Source: Cadophora sp. MPI-SDFR-AT-0126 (taxonomy: Eukaryota > Ascomycota > Leotiomycetes > Helotiales > Ploettnerulaceae). From it: a stretch of 64,000 nt of DNA. The stretch spans positions 2,666,001 to 2,730,000 of the forward strand of contig JAGMVK010000004.1 in the NCBI GenBank assembly GCA_020747065.1, read 5' to 3'. Of the stretch, positions 56,900 through 64,000 are shown piece after piece. A program made the position numbers and the translations under genes. Position 1 is the first letter of the stretch, and each line of letters starts with the position of its first letter. Below the pieces are notes generated by a model. That model searched no databases. It worked only from the letters and a program-made list of their open reading frames with translations, and was not told the DNA's origin.

Positions 56900-58986
56900 A
56901 TGGCGTTCAAGCGCTCGAGAGATGATATGGAGGCCGCTGAGGATGATGCGGAGGAGGTTCAGACTCAGACTCAGACTCAGACTCAAGTTCAAGCGCATAG
57001 TTACAGTGAGTGTGTCAAGCGGCTGTGGCGTTTACTGTGGATGAGCTGACTGCCGCAGATCTAGATCTTGAGGCTCGGAATGATCGTGGAGAGTCAAGCC
57101 ACGGCCACGTCGAGGGCAGTACTATCCACTTTGAGCTTGAAGATGAATCTGTTTCGGAGACGACTAGACCTGAGGAACCTACATTAGTAAAGTCCTCATT
57201 CGGTCGAGATGATAACGACGTGTTAGATGAAAGAAGTTCGATCGAAGTCAACAAGAGCGTTAAGCAAGGAATAACCGAGTCTGTAATCGAGAGCAATGCT
57301 CCATCTCAGATTCAAGCTCACGATCAACCTTCATCACTAGAAACGGAAAGACTGCAAGAAGATGAGATCCAAGATACACCCAGTATCACAGCATCACAGC
57401 ATTATCAGTGCGTACAGATCTCGCATACCCAAGTTCACCACTGCTTGTCCTCAGGTGTCTTAGCTCACGGGTCCAGGTCGATAGCAGTGAACGTGGAAGT
57501 GAGCGAGATAACGACTCAGCTCTTGGTGATACAAGTGTTTAGTGAGTTGAGTCTTGACTTCCCTGAAGGTGGAAGTCAGGTTCAGGGGGGGATTTGCTGA
57601 TTAGAGATGTAGTACTACTTCAACGTCGGTGCGGTCGAGTGTATTTCAGTTCGTGCAGGAGAATGGGAGGACGTATCATGCGTACCGAGAAGGAAGTGAG
57701 TTTGTTGATAAGCAGTTGAAATTTATCGAATCATGCTGATGCGAAGGAGAATATTACTTACCAAATGACGAGGTGCGTCTTCCGTTAAATCAACGAAGTG
57801 AGAAATGCAACTGACAATTGTTAGATGGAACAAGACAGACTAGGTATCTTCACTTGAAAATCCTGAGATACTTGATAAGGGAAAGCTAAGATATCTCACC
57901 CAGACCTCCAACACCATCTCTTCCTCCTGACACTGGACGGGGAACTATACAACGCACCCATCAAAGACATCCTCGGCGGTCTCCACAACGTCCTCGACAT
58001 AGCAACAGGGACAGGAATATGGGCGATAGAATTCGCGCACCAATTCCCTTCAGCAAACGTGATAGGCACAGACCTAATTCCTATCCAGCCAGAGTTGTAT
58101 TCTCTCCTCCTACCCCTTCCTCTTCTCTCACTTCCAGTTCTTCCCCAACGTCCTCATCTCCCACCAAACAATACAATGGACAGGAGCAAAGTAACTCACG
58201 AATCTCAGCGCCCCACCAAACTGCCACTTCGAAGTCGACGACGCCGAAGACCCCTGGCTCTTCCCCCACCCCTTCTCCTACATCCACGGCCGCGCCCTAG
58301 CAACCTGCTTCAAGACACACCTCCCCATCTTCTCCTCCGCCTTCCGCTGCCTCGTCCCAGGCGGCTATTTCGAGCTGCAAGACTGCATCGTGCCCTTCCG
58401 GTGCATCGACGACACACTGCGCGGCACGGCCCTCGATACCTGGACGCAGCTGATCATGGAGGGGACGAAGAGATTGGGGAAAGATTGGACGAGGGTGCGA
58501 AGGTATAGGGAGATGATGGTTGAGGCGGGGTTTGTGGATGTGGTGGAGAGGAGGTTTGAGTGGCCGGTGGGCACGTGGGCGAGGGGGAGGAGGATGAAGA
58601 TGTTGGGGCTTTGGTATAGGGAGGATTTGTTGGCTGGGTTGCAGGGTTTTACGGTTGCGGTGCTGAGAGAGCTTTGGGGATGAGTGGGGAGGAGGTGGAG
58701 GTGTTGGTATGTTATTTTGTACCCTTGAACTCGGGAAGAGGAATTGGTGCTGAGATTCATGGTTTGATGCCGGATCGTGAAGAGATTCGCATGCTAATCT
58801 GTTCCTGTCGATCAGCTGGTGAAGGTTAGGGAGGATATCAGGAGCAATAAAATTCATGTGTATATTCCTGTGTGAGTTCTCCTGTTCCATTTGCTTTGGC
58901 TGAGATGGTGGGCCTGTGAATGGTGTTGACTTATGCCGAATAGGCGAGTTGCGTATGGGAAGAAGCCGCTTGAGGTTGAGGAGTAA
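56900..58986 (+). CDS. TAM/LaeA-like SAM-dependent methyltransferase, frame broken by one base
   Basis: Nine exons (56900-57005, 57059-57407, 57613-57695, 57750-57772, 57825-57843, 57904-58096, 58209-58706, 58816-58871, 58944-58986). The N-terminal 150 residues are disordered, with a QT repeat (QTQTQTQTQVQ). The methyltransferase core starts SSVFQFVQENGRTYHAYREG and continues YYLPNDEMEQDRLDLQHHLF. Motif I is NVLDIATGTGIWAIEF, then IGTDLIPIQPEFAPPNCHFE and FELQDCIVPF. This matches the fungal TAM-domain family related to LaeA, nuclear regulators or small-molecule methyltransferases. Near 58655-58670 the reading shifts. As written it stops after LRELWG at 58683, but the next frame continues RALGMSGEEVEVL into two clean exons ending IPVRVAYGKKPLEVEE. 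One base appears to be missing; with it the protein would be about 456 residues. The fifth exon is only 19 nt. Exons 2 and 3 are the least certain join. Confidence 0.85.
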
Positions 58987-59192
58987 AGTTGGGTGAAACT
59001 TGCAAGTGTGGGATGAAGAGTAGAAGTGGAGGAAGGGGGCTTCTTGTATGTATGGACGGATAGTCACTGGTGTATCCCAGGCCTACTTCACTTACCTGGA
59101 GGGATTGGTTCTGCGTGAAGGCTTTGGTCATCAAGTCGTAATATCATTAATATCCTACATCGTATCTCATATCTCATAGCTCATATCCTAAT
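58987..59192. other. Convergent 3' region
   Basis: 206 bp separate the methyltransferase and XRCC4 stops. No feature beyond presumed 3' UTRs. Confidence 0.5.
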
Positions 59193-60418
59193 TCACAGCT
59201 CATCGTCCGACTCTGTCTCGGATCCTTCGTTGGGCGCCGGCACTGGAGCTTTCGCGGGAGGTTTCCTGGTGAAGGGCAACTCTCGTTTTGGCGGCGGCTC
59301 CAAGTCTTGTAATGTCTTTGAGCTGGAAGCTTGGCTGCTATTTTTCTCTTGCTTTGCGGCAGGTGTGTGCCTCTTAGGAGGTGGCGAGGGTGTGTCTTCA
59401 TCGTCTGAAGCCTCGTCTGCTGTTTCTTCATCTGCTGTAGAATCGCCTGTGTCTTTGGCCAGGTCATGGTCAGAATCCTCCGCATTCGGTTGGGTGTCGA
59501 CGTCCATCTTCTCGAACCCGTCGTCTGCCTCTTCTTCAACAGCTCCCGCTTTCCTTTTACCTTTCCGTGATGGGCCTGCCGATTGTGATCTTGACCGAGC
59601 TTCTTCCACTTCTTTCCCATGTGCAGGATCAATATTTGAGCTCTGGAGAAGTCTTTGTTGGTCCCTAATCTTCAATTTCTTCTCATTGAGCAAGAGGGAG
59701 AACTTCTCGAGGAGTTGCGTATCATTGTCATTCTTCAATTGTACCAACTCTGCCATGGCAACCTCCAATTTCTTGATCTGTGCATCCTTATCATCGAGTT
59801 TTGCTTTCGCGTCTTGTAGTTGCTGAGCAATTTTCGCATTTTCCAGGACACTTTCGGCACACCAGTCATAAAAATCTGCTGCGTCATCAGGTCCCCTAGA
59901 AAGGACTATTGTTCCAAATTTTTGCTATTGACATGGTCAGCCTGTTTTTCTGGACGGTCAGGAGACACATATCAAGTACCGTAATTCCTTCGATATTCCG
60001 TTGTATGATAATCGTGAGTGACTTCGCGCCAGACTGTATTGAAGCCACTGCCTCTATCCCTCTTGGAGCGGCAACGGGTGTCCCCTCCGGATCTGTACCC
60101 AGCAGAAAAGCAGACAGATTTTGCTCCCATTCTTCCAAGTTGACCTTCTTGTCCTTCAATTTTGAGAGCTGGCTATGCTTTACTGAAACACCGAGATTTG
60201 ATTAGTTTCCGGATTAATGCATGAAACGGGGAGACCAAGGGCTGGCCCGCGCCGGCCGATCTGGAGACCTTACACGAATAGATGAAAGCTGTTTCATTGT
60301 CCGTCCCAATCAACTCGAGATCAAGTGTTTTACGGCCTGTTGGTGCGATATGCAGAAGAACGAAGTCCTGGTCGTCTGTGAGGTCAACGCGGGGAACCCG
60401 GATTAATTTGGGGTCCAT
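59193..60418 (-). CDS. XRCC4-family non-homologous end-joining factor
   Basis: Three exons (60274-60418, 59980-60182, 59193-59924) give 359 residues. The head domain starts MDPKLIRVPRVDLTDDQDFV and includes HIAPTGRKTLDLELIG, SLKHSQLSKLKDKKVNLEE and GTIVLSRGPDDAADFYDW. It is followed by a long coiled coil (about 135-200, from ENAKIAQQLQDAKAKLDD to LNEKKLKIRDQQRLL). The acidic, Ser/Glu-rich tail with basic patches (RKGKRKAG) is a likely nuclear localisation region. This is the XRCC4 layout: the head and stalk dimerise, and the coiled coil binds DNA ligase IV for double-strand break end joining. The third exon acceptor was chosen because CAATAG|CAAAAATTTGG alone keeps GTIVLSRGPDD in frame. The tail ends GSETESDDEL. 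Head-to-head with Byr4. Confidence 0.85.
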
Positions 60419-61287
60419 GATATGGTACGGACGGCTTGTCGCGCCACGGCCTGGTGGCCTCCTGGATGAAGTAGTTTGATTGTTGGATATGAAAGGAGGG
60501 AAAGGAACAGAGAGTTTTCATGAGAGTTCAGGACAGAGATCCTCGTACAGCGGTAGGCATATTAAGCGTGTGGCTTTTGCTATTATGTGTATGATTGTTT
60601 CGAAGTTTCATAGGCAGGCAGGCAGTCGCGATCGACGCGACTTGACGCGTTTTTCTCATATCACGTGCCAGTCTGGTCCGGTTTTGCGTTTTGGGAGTGG
60701 CTGGTTCGAGCGAGCCTGAGCCCACCTGCAGGTCTCAAAGACAACAGCCCCAGCCATCCCATCCTCACCACAATCGACTATCGATACGATACGAACCCGG
60801 ATTTCTTCAACCACCGAACGACCTCAGACCTCAGACCTCGCTCACCATAGATAACTCCAGTCCTGCGCAGTGCAGCCCGCCCAACGATACGACAGGTAGT
60901 CGGAAAGGCATTGGAGGAATATTGCGTGCGACCGGCGGTGGGAACGGAAGACAAGAGACAAAAGACAGAGGACAGAAGACGACGACAAGAACATCGGACC
61001 CAGCAACCAGCAAGCTCGAACAGCTGAGGAACAGCTGACCGCGACGAAGACAACAAACATCGAGCGCATTCCCCGCCGACAGAATCAACAATCCGGCAAC
61101 AAATATAGACAAAATAGACACAATACCCCGAAGCTGGATGAATATGAATTTACGACCCCGATAATTGCGGGATTGTTGCTCCTTGCATCCGTAGAGCTTT
61201 TCATTGAGAGCTCAATTGGAGTCTGCTAGCTTGTCATTATTGCGCGCGATACCCATCTTTTGATTTTGTGCACCAAATACGTCCGAA
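60419..61287. promoter_or_regulatory. Divergent upstream region, XRCC4 / Byr4
   Basis: 869 bp between two divergent start codons, a DNA-repair gene and a mitotic-exit regulator. It includes an AGACAAAAGACAGAGGACAG-type purine-rich stretch near 60950-60980, probably in the Byr4 leader. No coding exon or factor site is assigned. Confidence 0.5.
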
Positions 61288-64000
61288 ATGGATCAGTTGA
61301 CATTGAAACCGCGTAAGGCGGTGGTGCAGGAACCCATGGAGTGCTGGGACGACGACGATCTAGATATCGGAGGGGACGATTTTACATTTCGAAGCGCGTC
61401 ATTGGTAACAACAGCAGGCACATCACATCACCGCGATTCCGTGTCCTCGCGGTTGTCTACACGCTCCGACTTTGATTCAAATCACGGAGATGAAGAGAGA
61501 TTTATCCACCTACCTGGTGATGACGAGAAGTCAACTATAGATGCAGTAGCTTCGGCAGCCAGAGCTGGGATTCCTATACCACAGAACGTACCAGCTTCGG
61601 CACTAACCGGTGGAACAATCAAACGACTCGGCGGCAGGAAAATCAAGAAGATCATACAAGATGATTGGGATGATGGGGACCTCGAATTCCCCGGCGAAGG
61701 TGGATTGACGATCAAGAGACCGGATGCATCCAAGTTCCCCGATGCATTGCGACAAGTCAGTGCTGGATCTACGCAGGCCAGTCCAGTGAAGACACTTCAG
61801 CCGGCACCGAAGTTCAACTTAAGTACACGCCTAGACCTGAAACCGAAAACAGCATCTGCAAATCTGATGCTGGACCGATTTCGCGACGAGGAGGACGACG
61901 ACTTCTTTGGCGATGGAGGAGATACTATCAAAGTATCCAAGAGCCGCCAAGTTCCAAAAGTCTTGCCTCTCATCACGCCCCCAACTCCTCACAAAGGAGA
62001 CAATCACGCCGAAGGAGATGACGATTTCGAACAAGATTTCCAATTGCCATCTGGCAACGAGCCACTTAGATTGTCTACTCGCCGAGATATTCCCAAGACT
62101 CCGGTCAGTATTCAGGATGATGCTGATGAATGGGGAGAAGGCGGAAGCTTGGGCACCAGGCATGGTGGTACGAAGAGAGATCGCAATTCAAACAGAAGCT
62201 CCTCTGCGACTGCTCTCAGCCCAAGCGTATCGAGTTCATTAACCATAGAAAGCGAGGATGAAGGTCTGGATGGACTTGTACTCCCCAGTGGCCCGCTACA
62301 CTTCGACGACATCCTCAAGAGAAGGCAGCAAGATCGCTCGCCTGACCACGAGACCAGTGAGAAACAAGCTGCAAAGCGTGCAGAAGTCAAGGACGATTTC
62401 CTCTCTGGTCTTGAGATTGGAGACGGAGATGTCTTTGATTCTAGCAAACTCACACTCAATCGCAACATCAAGATGAAAACGACACGTCAGGCCAGCCCCA
62501 CTCGTCCTAAGACCGCTGTCGCTCTTGTCTTCGGGAACCAGCAAAAGGAGAAGGAAAAGCCAGCTCCATCCACTACTACTTCACGTCTTCCCCGCCCACT
62601 GGGAGGGCACGAACGCCATCCATCATCTCTAGAGCCCGTTTCCGAGAGCGGCGGACCTATTCTCAGGAGTAGTCGCAGATCACAATCCAGAATGGGAGGT
62701 CATTCGTCACACTCTTCCATCACAAGTGTAGCAACACCCACGACACCATCCTCAGTTCACTCATTACCTCCCTCAACACCTCGCCGACGGGACTTGGGAG
62801 CCAAGCCATCCATCACCGCTCTTCGCAACGAGCCGACGACAACCAATGCACAGCTACTGAAGCTGAAGCGATCAATGCCCACGATGCGTTCGTTCCCACA
62901 GTCTCCAGCGAAGCCAATTGGGTCCCGTTACGAGAGACCTCCTTCCCGTACGGATGGCAACAGAATAGGCATGATGTCTCGGCCCAAGACCCCTGTTGAA
63001 CGAGACCGTTCTGGAGCCGAATCAAGCTTGTCTCACGCAAGAAAGAACCCAGTTCCCTTCCTCCCGGCAGGAACTTCAGGTTCCCAATCACATCATGTTA
63101 CAATCAAAACGTCCCGTCATTTCCGACGTCACGACTCTGAGTCTTCCACTACCAGTATTGACCTTCGGCCGTCGTCTCGCGCAGTCTCCAGATCAACTAT
63201 GAGATCCCCAAGCCCGCGAAGGCCGAGAGGTGCTGACGTATTGGCACGGGAAGCTGCACCAAAACGTACCATGACAAAACCTGTTCGTCGGAAGCAATTT
63301 GGTGATGGTTTTGAGTTGGACGGATTTGATGACTTGCCAACTTCCAAAGACACAGAACAGAGATTCGTGAAGGAACCTGTCGGTCGTGGACCTCCAAAAT
63401 TGTCCAACCTCCGCAATAAGATCCATCAAGATGCGCCGCCACTGCGAACAACGACTCCGGCTCCTCTAACGCCCTACTCACCCGCAAGATCTAGGGATGA
63501 GTTGCCACGCTTTGCTCGTGACACGAACGCCAGTCGAATGGCAAGAGAGCATGTTATTGCGCAACGTGCTCCATCGGCTCAAGGTGCCCCCCTCGCTGCT
63601 CTTACGAACCAATGGAAAGCAAAAGTGTCCGCAACTACGGGTCTCAGCAACGTTCACGCGCAGTCTGTCAAGCCGAAGAAGATAAGGGGGCCACCGCAGA
63701 AACCCCAGCTCATCAAGCCGCTGGGGAATCTGAACAACCCGAAGTGTAAGTGCATGGCGACTCCTGTCCGCTGACCAACCACTAACATCGCTGTAGCCAT
63801 CAAGGGAATGTATTACAATCCGTATACCTACCGCTGGGAAGGTAATGAGAATGACCTCACACCTTTCGACGCTCCAGCCTCATCGCCCTCCACTGCCTCG
63901 GTGCCATCCCATATCTTCCGCGAGAAAGATCACCAACTATATCGTGAAAAGGAGAACACCACCCCGCGGCCGGCTCTCATCCAGAACATCACCTCTTCAC
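61288..64000 (+). CDS. byr4: Byr4/Bfa1, Spg1/Tem1 GAP subunit (cut off by the window edge)
   Basis: Exon 1 is 61288-63745 and exon 2 starts at 63797 and runs past the window end; about 887 residues are visible. The start is MDQLTLKPRKAVVQEPMECW. The N-terminal half has acidic, Trp/Phe-bearing repeats typical of Byr4/Bfa1: CWDDDDLDIGGDDF, DDWDDGDLEFPGEGGLTIKR and EDDDFFGDGGDTIKV, plus DEWGEGG. The middle is long, basic and Ser/Pro-rich with many SP/TP sites (SPRRPRGAD, RPKTPVERDRS), suggesting CDK/Polo control. Exon 2 supplies the hallmark MYYNPYTYRWEGNENDLTPF. Byr4/Bfa1 with Cdc16/Bub2 forms the two-part GAP that holds back the SIN/MEN septation-exit GTPase at the spindle pole. Reading past the donor at 63746 stops at 63774, so the intron is needed. 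Confidence 0.94.

Noticed and set aside
58500..58680. An intron to explain the methyltransferase frame change
   Set aside because: Available donors would delete the well-formed RRYREMMVEAGFVDVVERRF and GLWYREDLLAGLQ segments expected in this family.
56900..58986. Secondary-metabolite cluster around the LaeA-like methyltransferase
   Set aside because: Neighbours are XRCC4 and Byr4 on one side and a gene-poor tract on the other; there is no PKS, NRPS, terpene cyclase or P450.
1..64000. tRNA, 5S rRNA or CRISPR-like arrays
   Set aside because: I scanned by eye for the B-box GGTTCGAATCC on both strands, for 5S-like sequence and for regularly spaced repeats and found nothing with a complete structure. 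A covariance-model search would settle it.

Overview
The window is nuclear DNA from a filamentous ascomycete (Pezizomycotina). The genes are split by many short GT-AG introns with clear CTAAC/CTAAT-type branch sites. Orthologues typical of the group are present: NUO-78, mS33, an Atg37-like protein, Byr4/Bfa1, a CFEM protein, a 2EXR protein and a TAM/LaeA-like methyltransferase. A leotiomycete is my best guess, from general resemblance only. I found no rRNA, tRNA, CRISPR array or intact transposon.

Layout. 0.1-4.6 kb: adenylosuccinate lyase (14 exons, minus) diverging from a hotdog-fold thioesterase. 5.7-11.6 kb: three minus-strand genes for a CFEM single-pass membrane protein, a RidA-like protein and a patatin-like phospholipase. 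11.6-14.9 kb is almost empty, with one weak small gene model. 14.9-20.3 kb: a UBL-WLM metalloprotease, the HDEL receptor Erd2 and the complex I 78-kDa subunit. 20.3-22.7 kb is empty. 22.7-35 kb: an RNase H-fold protein, an aldo/keto reductase diverging from SelO, a GNAT acetyltransferase, the P-body protein Scd6/LSM14, and a KPWE-motif protein resembling the peroxisomal factor Pex39. 35.3-48.4 kb: a PUF RNA-binding protein, mS33 head-to-head with an Rnt1-type RNase III, an Atg37-like acyl-CoA-binding membrane protein, a GFA/CENP-V-type zinc protein, a fungal protein of unknown function and a 2EXR protein. 48.4-56.9 kb is gene-poor. It holds a broken 2EXR relative, a short inverted repeat and one secreted-protein gene. 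56.9-64 kb: a TAM/LaeA-like methyltransferase, XRCC4, and Byr4/Bfa1, which runs off the end.

Most genes are unrelated housekeeping genes, as is usual in fungi, and I see no biosynthetic cluster or defence island. Loose themes are RNA turnover (Scd6, PUF, RNase III, RNase H fold), peroxisome and acyl-CoA biology (thioesterase, KPWE protein, Atg37-like protein) and mitochondria (NUO-78, mS33, SelO). Head-to-head pairs sharing short promoters are ADE13/thioesterase, AKR/SelO, Scd6/KPWE, mS33/RNase III and XRCC4/Byr4.

The observations most worth checking are two conserved genes, PUF and the TAM methyltransferase, that each carry a one-base frameshift while all downstream exons stay intact. Next come a GC-AG intron in ADE13, 15-nt and 19-nt micro-exons, the KPWE protein, and the decayed 2EXR copy. 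I did not find a clearly new multi-gene system.
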